A program made the translations under genes and the position numbers. Below, piece after piece: positions 43,815-54,470 of a DNA stretch of 64,000 nt (the stretch's first letter is position 1; the number at the start of each line of letters is the position of its first letter). Source of the DNA: Calycina herbarum. Taxonomy: Eukaryota > Ascomycota > Leotiomycetes > Helotiales > Pezizellaceae. The notes below the pieces were generated by a model. The model ran no database searches and was not told where the DNA came from. It worked only from the letters and a program-made list of their open reading frames with translations. Location: positions 62,001 through 126,000 of the forward strand of contig LLEY01000083.1 of assembly GCA_001414485.1 (NCBI GenBank), in the 5' to 3' direction.

Positions 43815-44683
43815 AAGGCTCTGATTCTTTGCGGGAAACGTTCGAATTTGGTGGGTTTTATTCTACACTGAAATGCTTCTCAAAAGGTACTATATACCTT
43901 CTAAATGACTAGACCAAAGCAACTCATGCCACCCACCACGGGCAACGTCAAGTTTTGCCTGTCGACCAGACACACTCTGCAGAGGAGTCAATCTACGAAA
44001 CATCGAGTTCCTCCTTTTATTTCTATCAGTATGTGGAGGTAGGTCATCTCACATTTTTCCTTATCAGTATTGTTGCAGAGAAAATCTAGGTAGGTGTTAC
44101 TCACGGTCAGAGGATGATCCTCTAGATTTCTTACATTCAAGCCACCATGACCCTGGCTCGCGATAAAACAAAAGCGGCAATAAACAAATCTTGTCGTTCT
44201 GGCTTCAGGAGTAATTGAGGGAATGGTTTCTCTATGGGAACAATTGAAGTGATTTTCCGAAGATCAAAGACAATCATTATAAGAGCACCCTGTAACAGGA
44301 TAAGTGGCAGGCCGCAACGTGTATAACCTAACACGAAGAACATGAAAATCGTTTAGAAGCTGGATTGTAACCATTCAATGTCCTCTACGTCTACTCGTAT
44401 TTTTATTGTGTTTTTGCAATTCTTCTCGTTTCGTGGGGGGTCGCTAATTACTGCCACTTTTTCTGTCTACGGTGAATAATTATCTTGAAAGATCTAGGTT
44501 AACCACTTATTGGATGAAATAGTAGGAGCTATCCGGTGCCGCTTCTATATTCTATCACAGCCATCCACGCAAATTCCCGAAAGTACCACAGCTGTAACAT
44601 AGTGGTTGCGCATAGATAGAATGCAACTGTCCCTTTCCGTTTCTCCCACTTTCGTTGATCCATCTTTCTAGTATTTTCCAACC
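43815..44683. other. Intergenic, 43815-44683
   Basis: 870 bp between two plus-strand genes. No gene or repeat seen. Confidence 0.45.
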
Positions 44684-46437
44684 ATGCTGGAACCAGTTGC
44701 ACTATATAGCGTTGCTTCATCCTTGACAGTCCTGGGAGTTTCCTATCTACTCTTCCTCATCGGTCAGGGAATATGGCGAATTTACTTCAGCCCGCTTTCC
44801 AACTTTCCTGGACCAAAATTAGCTGCTCTGACCTACTGGTAAGTCCCGAGCAAGATCCCAAACTGATTGTCTTGTGGCATTACATATAACAATTATGCTT
44901 TAGGTATGAGTTTTATTACGATGTTGTAGTCGGTGGCAAATATCTCTTTAAAATCATCGAACTCCACCAAGAATATGGACCAATCATCCGTATCAATCCC
45001 CATGAGATTCATGTTTCGGACCCCGGATTCCATGGTACCATCTACGCCGGTGTTGGGCACAAACGAGATCGCGATCCGTGGCACACACAGAGTCTCTCGC
45101 TCCCGGATAGCATTTTGGCCAGTCCGTCTCATGATGTGCACAGGAAGAGAAGGGCAGCTCTCAGCCCCTTTTTTTCGATGGCAAGTACAAGGAGGTTAAC
45201 GCCTGTCGTCGTGGACAGTGTAGATGCTTTGATAGCAAGGTTTGGGGAATTGACGGGTAGCGAAGAACCTGTTAATGTCTTACATGCGCTGAGCGCCTTT
45301 GCGAATGGTATGCTATTTTCTGTGAACTATGCTGTAAAATATGCTATGATGATACGCTGACACTAAGGGGAAACCAGATGTAATCCATGAATATCTCTTT
45401 GGGGCTTCGGAAAATATTGTTCAAGCGAAAGACTTCGATCCCACTACTTATGTCATAGAGATTGAAGCTACGAAGATGGTGCATGTCTTTAGGCAATTCC
45501 CATGGATCATAAGTACTGTTCTTTCACTTCCCGAATGGATAGGAGAACACATGGGTAGTGGTCTCAAGGCTGTGGTCAATCTTAGGAGCGTACGTTGGCC
45601 TCTTTTTAGTAGATGGATTCGCACAAACTCTAACTAAATCTGGTTCAGAAGTATCGCAAAGAAATCGAAGATGCCAAAAAGCCAGGCTCCCGAGCCAAAA
45701 TAGATAGACAAACGATTTTCCATTCTCTTCTCGAGAGTAACCTGCCCGAAAGCGAGAACAATACAGAGCGCCTCGTCAATGAAGCAATCGTACTTGTCGG
45801 TGCTGGTCTTCACACCGTAGCTTGGACTTTAACAGTCTCTACCTACCACATTCTCTCTTCGCCATCCATTCTAAAGAATGTTAAAGACGAACTCGCCCTT
45901 GCTCGACGTGAGAAACCAAACGGAGAACCGTTGACCGTCCCGGAACTCGAGAAATTGCCATACCTGACAGCAGTGATAAAAGAGGGTTTGCGGCTGTCCT
46001 ACGGAACCAGTATCCGAATGCCTCGAATCGCTCCAAACGAAACAATGCACTACAAATCCTGGTCCATCCCGCCTGGAACTTCAGTTTCCATCTACCACCG
46101 AGTTGCTCACCACGATGAATCTATATTTCCAGCTCCCGAGCTGTTCAAATCAGAGCGTTGGCTCGAAGATGAGACTGGAAAGTTAGACAAATATTTAGTT
46201 TCGTTTGGTGGTGGATCCAGGATCTGCTTGGGGCTCAATTTGGCCTGGACCGAATTGTATTTGTGTCTAGCTGCTGTGTTTGGTAGTTTTGGAGGGAAGG
46301 AGTATAGACTTGACGGTGATAAGGGGGTATTGGAATTGTTTGAGACGGATGTGGGTGATGTTGAAATGCATCGGGATTACTTTTTTGCTGTTGCGAAGGA
46401 TGGAAGTCAGGGAGTTAGAGTTAAGATACGACCATGA
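44684..46437 (+). CDS. Cytochrome P450 monooxygenase
   Basis: Four exons, 44684-44838, 44904-45307, 45378-45589 and 45649-46437, encode 519 residues with consistent phases. An N-terminal membrane anchor is followed by the hinge FSPLSNFPGPKLAALTYWY. The I-helix region reads VGAGLHTVAWTL, where AGxxT is slightly changed. The ExxR is in VIKEGLRLSYG. The heme-binding loop is FGGGSRICLGLNLA with the axial Cys. The start (YEFYYDVVVGGKYLFKIIELHQEYGPIIRINPHEIHV) is like the large group of fungal P450s that includes trichodiene oxygenase and similar terpenoid or aromatic hydroxylases. The substrate is unknown. It lies 13 kb from the UbiA cluster, so membership is possible but unsupported. Confidence 0.95.
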
Positions 46438-47893
46438 TTTTCTGGTAGGCAGCAATCATGAAGTGGCCGGGTTCAGATTGAAGGATTTCTGGTAAGTTCT
46501 TCCGGGGCGTTGATGTATTTGGCGTTTGGTTTTTGGATTCATTACTGCTAGGCAAATTCCATTAATGGCTTCTCTTAATGTCGCGCTTTCCAGGGGCCAG
46601 CAACTCTATATTCAATTATTTTCTATTGTTTCGATTCCAAAGGATCGGAGGAAGAAACTAGTTGTCTCAACGTCACGTAAGTGAGCTGTGCATTGCTCTG
46701 CGCACACCTACTTTGTTTCGATTGTGCGAAATAGTCTAGGACAATGAAGTTTATCCTCCGAGAACATTTAGGGGATCTGAGAAGCCGATTCTTCCAAATG
46801 TTGACGGATAACGAATTTGATTGTCATAGAATATCTGAGACAATAGAGGGATGGGGGTGTACAGAGAGCAAAACTAGAGATCCTTTTACGATATTATGTT
46901 GCGGAACCAACGACGTAAAGTAGGTATGGACAACCTTACTTTGAACGAGCCGCATTGTAAGCCTCATATACTGTCACTTAATGTACAGTTTTTTAGTACC
47001 AGCAAGTTAGCAAGCAAGTACCCATCATTCAACGGTTTTGTTCCGCGTCAGCCTTTCAAATCTCAAATTACAAATCACGAAATGACTCTTCATGAAGCAT
47101 GTCTACCCCTTGAATTTACTCGTATTCTCGACGGCACAGATGGATCATAAGGAATTTTGATGTAATATCACTCTTCGAAGTACAGGAATTCAGGTTCAGG
47201 ATGCGAGAAGCTGCAGGGAAGTAAGCTACATGAGGCTAATAACGTCATCCAGGGGGTGGCCCAAGTCGCCTGACATCCCTTTCTGCGCAAAGAGGCTTCG
47301 GATCATTTACGCAAAATATGTAGCTAGATAATACGTGCAGCATCTGAACGACGTTAGTAAACCGCGGGGTAGGGTCGTGCAACGGAATTTATACCACGAT
47401 TAGCGCTGTGATACCCCTCAGTGGATCCCTCTGGGGAAAGATTAAATTTGGGAGCCGGGCGGCAGTTTTCTAGGAGAATAAAATCGGGCCATTGACGAAA
47501 GTAAGTCACAGTGAAGGAACACCACGAAGAGGATCGAGTTTTTCCACGTAGACTCGAAGTGTCTGAGAGATCTCAAAGCGATTCAAGGTTTTAATACCGA
47601 AGCACCATTCTAGTGCCGAAATAGGGAGCATGGGCTTGCCAGCCCAGCTCAGCTCAGGTACCTCATTTCAGCACTTCAGTGCGAATGTTACGGCGCGGTT
47701 CTTCTTGTGTAATTGGCTACATTCTACGCGGACTTATTCGTGGTACGGGGCCATGCATCGAAGGGGCGTAAGATGAGTGCAAGCATGAGGGACTTTGTTA
47801 GTATAAGATTACGAAATTCCGAAAATCTGGAACTATTTTCTCCATCTCTACATTCCTCTCATCCTATCCCGCCCTATCTCGCCCTATCTCAAG
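46438..47893. other. Intergenic, 46438-47893
   Basis: 1.46 kb with no supported gene. The last 80 nt before the esterase ATG are pyrimidine-rich (CCTATCCCGCCCTATC repeats), a likely transcript start region. Confidence 0.45.
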
Positions 47894-50273
47894 ATGAAGT
47901 TCTTCCCACTCATCATTCCATTCGTTTTCTCGCTTACCACAGCAACACCTTTCAACCCACGCCCGTTTCCACCAGCGCTTCATAAACGACAAGAGCAGTC
48001 GTCAAACACTAGTTCATTACAAGTGGATCTTGGCTACTCGGTTTATGAAGGAACTCTTAATCTTACTAGCAATCTTAAGGAGTGGAAAGGAATTCGATAT
48101 GCCCAGAATCCAGTTGCTAAACTTCGGTGGCAATCGCCTCAACCTCCAGCCGAAAATCGAAGTTCGGTGACCAAAGCAGACGGTATTCCAAATCAATGTC
48201 CACAGACACTTTACAATAGTGGCTCCCAACAATTCAATCTCGACTATTCAAATGGGCCAGGGCAATCTGAGGATTGTTTGTTTTTGAGTGTTTCAGCACC
48301 ACCCAATGCTCAGAATCTCCCCGTTCTATTCTGGATTCATGGCGGTGGTTATGGAGCTGGAAATGGCGATCAAGATTTTGGAGAAATCATGGCTACTAAC
48401 AATAATTCATTTATTACTGTTGCCATTCAATATCGACTTGGAGCCTTCGGGTTCTTGGCTAGTGACGAAGTCGATAAAAATGGTGTTGTGAATGCCGGCA
48501 TCAGAGACCAAACTTTTGCTTTACAATGGGTTCAAAATTACATCCATTTGTTTGGAGGTGATCCACAGAAAGTGACTATTGCTGGGGTCAGTGCTGGTGG
48601 TGGGAGTGTAATGCTTCAGGCAATGGCATTCGGGGGGGAACTTGGGACTTCTCTATTTCAAAACGTAAGTTGCCTTCCCAATTGGAAAATGGGCGCTGAC
48701 CTGCGAAACACAGGTCATTGCTGCGTCACCTTATCTTCCGATGCAACACGAATATAATGGTTTGGTACCGACTCAAACGTACTACGCTTTTGCTGAAGCG
48801 GTCGGTTGTTTGACAGGTAACGCAGCTGGGAGTACCTCTGGTTCACAAACCATATTTCAATGTCTTGTCTCCAAAGATTACGGCATTCTTCAGAACGCAA
48901 GTTCTATAGTCGGTGGTTCAGGTTTGTACGGAACTTGGGGAGGATTTCTTCCCGTTACAGACGGAAAGTTTATAAAGAATGCTCCAAGTGGACAATTGCT
49001 TGAGAAAAAAGTAAATGGTTTGAGAGTCCTCTCAGGTGTAAGTTCCTCATTCTTCATTTTGGCTCAAATACTAATGAGTTGGAAATAGAACGATGCTCTT
49101 GAAGGTCCTTTGTTTGTGCCACAAAATATCACCACCGAAGATAGTCTTGTGGCTTTTATCAAAGAAACGTTTCCCCTTTTCAGTGACAGCGATGTTGCAA
49201 AAACCTTGCGTTACTATCCAGGAAGGTAGGTCTTATATCACTTGCGTAACTTCGGCATCTGTCAAGGTCCTGTGTCATACCGACTCCTTACTTCATTCCA
49301 CTACTCTCCTGAAAATACCACAAAACGTGGCCTCGGGTAGCGCTCGTTGTTCTAACTTTCTGGTACTTCTGGGGGTCATTCATTGTTCCTAAACTTTGGG
49401 ATAATTACTCAGATGATCTCCTGATGATAGAAAGACAAGAGCAATTTAGCATCACTTTCATGAAGAAAATGCACTCAACGGTTTCACAAAATACATACTA
49501 ACTATAGATAGCATTGAAACCGACAGCACGACAGCCTCAAAATACGCAACGCAAGGTGATACAGGTCCGACTGCAAACGACGTATCTTCAATAGCAACTG
49601 GGCATCAGCAACGTGCCAATGTTTGTTTTCCCTTTCCGGGTCTTACGAGCCCTGCCTAACGATTCTTCTAGAACATTTATGCTGAGGTAACCTTCGTTTG
49701 CCCGTCGTACTGGCTCGCCGAAGCCTATGATACCAGCAACGGACGTGAGGCGTACAAATATCAATATTCGGTCCCAGCGGCTCTTCACGGTTCGGATGGT
49801 ACAGGTTATGTCGGGCCAGCAGCACGCAATCAAGGTCCCGATCTTTTGAGAGCCCTCATGAGTATGTATTCCCCATCCCTTGGCTCTTTTCGGACTGTCG
49901 CTGATTGAGACACCCTATAGCGATTTGGGGCAATTTCATCACCAAAAACAACCCCTCCATTTCGTCTTCTGTTGCAGCAGGAGCTTCTGCATGCAATGCA
50001 TCATCTTTATCTTCGTCAGCAACATCCCAAAATGGCACAAACTGGCCTGTCTACACTGGCGCATCGCCATTGCAACTGAGTATCAATCAAACTGGGGGCC
50101 AACCGTACACGGAGGTGGGTGTTACATTCATTGGAGAGGCTAAGAACGTTACACAGAACGAGGGCCCTGGATTGAGGAACAATTTTACCTTGGTGGACGC
50201 TTTCAATTGGGAGGGTGGTCGAGGGGTGCGGTGCGATTTTTGGAGGGCTATGGCACCACTCGTGCCCGCTTGA
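47894..50273 (+). CDS. Secreted type-B carboxylesterase/lipase
   Basis: Six exons, 47894-48664, 48714-49037, 49089-49225, 49512-49620, 49672-49861 and 49921-50273, give 627 residues. A signal peptide (MKFFPLIIPFVFSLTTATP) is followed by HKRQ, a possible Kex2 site near residue 32. Type-B marks are EDCLFLSVSAP, LPVLFWIHGGGYGAGN (oxyanion hole), and the nucleophile elbow GVSAGGGS near 232. It has Val where most family members have Glu (GESAGG). The His is expected in SVPAALHGSD. Intron 3 (49226-49511, 286 nt) is long for a fungus but has a TACTAAC branch and TAGATAG end and restores the frame; the preceding exon ends YYPGR. Many N-glycosylation sites (NTSS, NLTS, NRSS, NITT) fit secretion. Substrates may be plant or lipid esters. 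Confidence 0.9.
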
Positions 50274-51512
50274 AAAGTTGGGATGCAGAAACTGATTAAT
50301 GGAATACAAATCACTACAGACTGCACAGTCATAAATACGATGCTCTAGAGTTGCACATCTCATTGACCGAACTTGTGGCAGCAGTCGTACCCACGGCATC
50401 ACCACCCGTCATTCGGAAGTTGAACGAAAGAAGAACCAAGCCGCGAGAAATTGGAGTCCGAGGGGGGGGGTTACACTCGGGGCTAACCTGCTTTAGGAAG
50501 TAACGTGGTGGGTCGAGGAGGACTGTCTGGTTCTTGCCTCGAGGTCGCTCCTTCCCTTCGTGACTGGACTCGACACTCAGCTCGACCTCGACCTCGGCCT
50601 TGACCACCACAGAAGGCGGGACTCGAGGTAGCTCCTTCCATTTGTCTCGACAGACCCTCTCGACACGCCCTCCTTGACCTGGCTTGACGAGGCCTCTCGC
50701 CGCGACGTGGCACCCGTGCCTCTCTTCCCATGGATGGTCGCTCCTTCCTCCCTCTCCCACTCGACCTGGCGGGACGAGAAGTCGCCACGCACATGCGCGC
50801 CAGGGGCTCGCTCTTGCCCTCTCGACCTCGACGTCAACACCTCACTCCAACAGAGGTCCCCTGACGGGAACTCGATTCGTAGCCCCAGAACCCCAACATT
50901 TGCACTGTCACCAGAGTAAGAAGGAAAGCATCTTAGCTCCTTCTTCATTCTCATGCTCATGCTGACTTGCCTGCGAGAGAGAGGAGTAAAGATGAACTAG
51001 AAAAACTCGATAACCAGAAAATGACTTTCGGACAACATTCGCACTCTATTCCTCATCAACTTAAATGGAAATAGATGTTAGATGTTATCCGAGAACTATT
51101 AGAGATGAAACACAGACACCTTCATTCTTCCAAGTTCTAATTGTTCTCAGATAACAGGTTCGATCATTGAAGAAATGTGTGGATTATAACGCCCTGTGTC
51201 TGGCTCCAAACAAACAGTATCTTATAATGCTCGACGATACATTAGCAACGAAAGGCAAAGAAACACAATTCTAAAGAAGGAACATTGGCAGGCAATAGAA
51301 GCATGCGTAAGCAAACCTTCCAGTCAAGGGGCATCTTTTGCTCTTTTCAAAGTGCGGGAGACGTATTTGGGGCGACATTATTTTGTTTCCTTATTCGATA
51401 AGCTATCTCGTCTTTCTTTGGGATTTAGTGCCGTTTAGCGACGTTGACTTGGTTCTGCCGAGAAAGGAGTTTTTGCGTTAAGCGAAATATATTCAATTTC
51501 GGCCATGTTAAC
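50274..51512. other. Intergenic with a GC-rich island
   Basis: Convergent 3' region. The part at about 50500-50900 is markedly GC-rich and built from recurring CTCGACCTCGAC and GGTCGCTCCTTCC-like pieces (about 50545, 50622 and 50727), giving open frames on both strands without family features. It is unlike its surroundings and may be an inserted or satellite-like sequence. Confidence 0.4.
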
Positions 51513-53597
51513 CTAGCCACGATTCATCCGCTTACAGCATTTTGTTACATTCTCCCAATGTATTAAATGTCCCCTTCGATGTCTAACCCATCCGGCATAA
51601 GCTATAGAGCTGATAAGTACAGCCATGAAACTCACGCTCGCGATCCATTTGAAATCCTCCGGTCGGCCCCAGAAAATACCCATCAGATGCTGGCATAACT
51701 CAAAAAAGGAAACAAAGCTGTACTCCACCCCAGTGAATGAGGACAGAGCGCGTGGTGGATTCAGAGTTTGAGTAAGCTGCTGAGTTGTGAGATCGAAGAT
51801 CCATAGACCGAGTCGAGAGAAGGACAAGAAGGCGAATAACGTGAAAGCCTGGACAGCAAAGGATGTCTTGGGCATCATAATGCGGCTGATCAAGGTAGAT
51901 GGCGACTGGTCTTGGGTTAATGCCCAAAGGGTATACAAAACAGGCACCTTTTCATTGTTAGAATCCCACGTGAGAATCGAAAGAAATGTAACTCACCAGA
52001 CAGCCTAACTGCCAACTTAACCCCCATAAACCTAATCTTTGAAGCCCCGTCTCTGTTACTGCTTCTGATTCTGACAGCTCAGGAGCACTCTCGAGCAATG
52101 GTCCCTCGGATTCCGCATTGGTTCTCTCCCGACCCTGAATAAGGCCGTGATTCTTCGCCTTTCCCAAATATCGAACTCCTACAGGTGTCACAAGCGTACT
52201 GCTTATTTCCACCAGACTTCCACAGGCTCTGGCAGTTGTGATAAGGGCCAAGGAAAATCCAGAGCTGAGCAAGAATGTGATGAATGTTGCTCCATAGGAG
52301 AGCGCGGAGAGATGAAGAAGCGTGAGGGAGAAAGAAGGGATCCACACCGGCGAGGAGAAATAATTCCGAAAGCTATGTAAGTATTGTCGAACTGCTTGAG
52401 ATACCTTTCTGGTAAAACCTGCTTGTGATGCCTCACCGAAGCCGCTAAAGTTGCCTGAATGGGATCCAATACGTGGCACTTTGAGAACTCTCAGTCTAGC
52501 ATTGCGATCCCAGACTCGCTTAGCGCACCATAACTCGATTCCCCAGCTCAATGCACTCATAGCCGCAACTACAATGATCCCAATTCTTACATTAGTAGCC
52601 GATATAACGATGGATATCAGTATAGGAGCCACAAGTTTGCAGGTAAGATCAATTCTTCTCATTACCGAATTCAAATGGGTCAAGTCGTAGGGTTGACCAC
52701 TTGGATCAGCAGCTGTCGGAACAAAATCCCGTTCCATGGAAAGCATATTACCACTGGCACTGAGAGTTTCGACAATCCCAAGAAACAGAATGAGAGTAAA
52801 GATCCCATTTTTCAAAATCGGTGAAAGCTCGAGGTGAAATCCGAGTCCCGAGAGGGTTCCACCATTCTTCTTTTCTGGCCCTGAAATGAGAAACCACAAG
52901 ACGGAGGTTGTTATTACTGCAATCCGATTGAAGGATATAGTGCTTGAAAGTGTTTTCATGCGATTCGGGGACTTATCAACCCATCTTCCTACGACAGAAG
53001 CAAAGCAAATGGAAGCAACAGTTCGGACGATTCCCCTGGGCGAGTTAGCATCACATGACTTTCTTGTTTGCAAAACAATGGAAAGAGATGGCTTGCCGTA
53101 TAGATGAAGCAACCAAAGTGTCTGGATATGCATCTGCAGTAAATATAATCTAACATGTTAGTACACTTCCCACTCCTGGCATCATTTGGCATTCTCACCA
53201 CCGCAAACTCCTACCAAAAAATCAGTAAACCACAGCAGAAAACCTGTTTTTGAAATCCGGAAATAAGACGTACATAACTTCTGACATTCCACGTGGAAAA
53301 GAAATGGCTATCAAGACAAAAATTAGCCTTCGATCTGAATTTCGCGAACCCAATCACGCGCGACCAAAAGTATATGAAGGTGGCGTGAGGTGCTTCAGAG
53401 AGATTTCTTCCAGAAAGGTTGATCATTTTGTGGAAGATGACGAACCTCGTGTACAGATTGACGGCTTGAGATCGAGTCATGCCAATTTCTTGTATCGAGT
53501 TTGAGGTAGATATCATCGATATTGTTGAGGGAGATGAGGGGTCGGTGGTATGGAGACCTTCCTCCGTGCGTTGTTCGACGTTTTCGAGGTTAAACAT
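51513..53597 (-). CDS. Ferroportin-family (SLC40) iron exporter-like membrane protein
   Basis: Six exons restore one frame of 574 residues: 53446-53597, 53274-53307, 53199-53210, 53097-53149, 51997-53035 and 51513-51947. The join gives LYTSHFFSTWNVRSYEFAV, then ADAYPDTLVASSIRGIVRTVASICFASVVGRWVDKS, the conserved start of ferroportins. Further marks are SGNMLSMERDFVPTAAD and LNSVMRRIDLTCKLVAPILIS, with about 10-12 helices. Two features are unusual. Exon 3 is only 12 nt (EFAV). The intron after exon 4 starts with GC (GCAAGC) and ends CGCCCAG behind a TGCTAAC branch. Animal ferroportin exports Fe2+ from cells. In fungi the family is patchy and little studied, so transport of iron or another divalent metal is inferred. 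Confidence 0.87.
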
Positions 53598-54188
53598 AGT
53601 TTGAAATGTTGTTTGGTTGTCGTAAGCGTTTACAGGATTGTTTTCTTATCCAGAAAACGATCGTGATAATTATGTTTGGAGAGATATCAGGAGTTTACGA
53701 GGGAGTTCTTGCGGTGAATGAATTCAGTGTTCTCGAACTAAGAAGCCAAGCCTGACAGGTCCGACTCCGCAAGCATGTGAATTGACCTATCAAACACGTC
53801 AATTCAATCGGGGTCTCGTTCAATCAAATAGCACGTCATATGAGAAATTGTTTTTGTGAGGTTCCAAAAAATAATATTCAGTAGCAATGAAGCCCTAGAA
53901 TTCCCCAATCCATGTTATTCAAACTTTCCAACTTTCCTCCGAGTAGGAGTAAAAAGTTCCAACCTCGAACCAAGAAATTTCCTATCAAAAAAATGTACTC
54001 CGCCGTCCCCAATTCGTAACCTACGAAGACAAGGTCTGTCCGCCCAAGCCGTGTGAATCATATCAACGCCATCATAAAATTGACCATCGTCCCTGCCGCA
54101 AAGTCTGCCCAAAAAAGTCGAACCCATCACTTCATATCCAATAAAAGTACCCCAATCCGCGTCCCCAAAGTGAAGTGTGTGAAGTCGT
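53598..54188. other. Intergenic, 53598-54188
   Basis: Upstream of the ferroportin gene and 3' of the next small gene. A minus-strand frame at 53915-54220 (HFGDADWGTFIGYEV...) overlaps the end of that gene in another phase and may be its 3' untranslated region. Confidence 0.35.
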
Positions 54189-54470
54189 TTATAGGGAACC
54201 CATTCTCTCCTCCAAACCACCCCAGTAGACGAGTGGTCTTGGTTCTAGGATCTCCAATCCCGTTCCGAAGGACTTCTTCTCTTCCTCCATATGCATCATT
54301 GATGGTTGTCGGTGCATGATGGCGTTGATTTGAGAAGCTTGGGAGGAGGCGTTGGAAATGTAGGAGTCTCGGCTGTTAGACATCATTGAAGAGTCCGAAG
54401 GAGAACGAGAGCGTCGGAGGGAAGTGCGGATGCTAGAGAATGAGAGGGAGTGGAAGCGTGTAGTATGCAT
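54189..54470 (-). CDS. Small hypothetical protein, Ser-rich, C-terminal LEPRPLVYWGG motif
   Basis: A 93-residue frame from the ATG at 54470. The start region is MHTTRFHSLSFSSIRTSLRR, followed by a Ser-rich stretch (SPSDSSMMSNSRDSYISNASS), QINAIMHRQPSM, an acidic patch and EILEPRPLVYWGGLEERM near the end. I recall small fungal proteins with this Ser-rich start and a xLEPRPxVYWGxxEERM end, without known function; this is from memory and not checked. No signal peptide or membrane helix. The Ser/Arg content suggests phosphorylation. The open frame extends upstream to 54581, but that part (with SPPSSTSNHP) looks like 5' leader. Confidence 0.55.
   Translation of the reverse strand: MHTTRFHSLSFSSIRTSLRRSRSPSDSSMMSNSRDSYISNASSQASQINAIMHRQPSMMHMEEEKKSFGTGLEILEPRPLVYWGGLEERMGSL

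Noticed and set aside
44684..46437. P450 as a member of the UbiA/NRPS cluster
   Set aside because: Separated by 13 kb holding unrelated relics and a transposon; no shared promoter element found.
46896..47150. 84-codon plus-strand frame in the P450-esterase spacer
   Set aside because: No motif and no plausible promoter; treated as chance.
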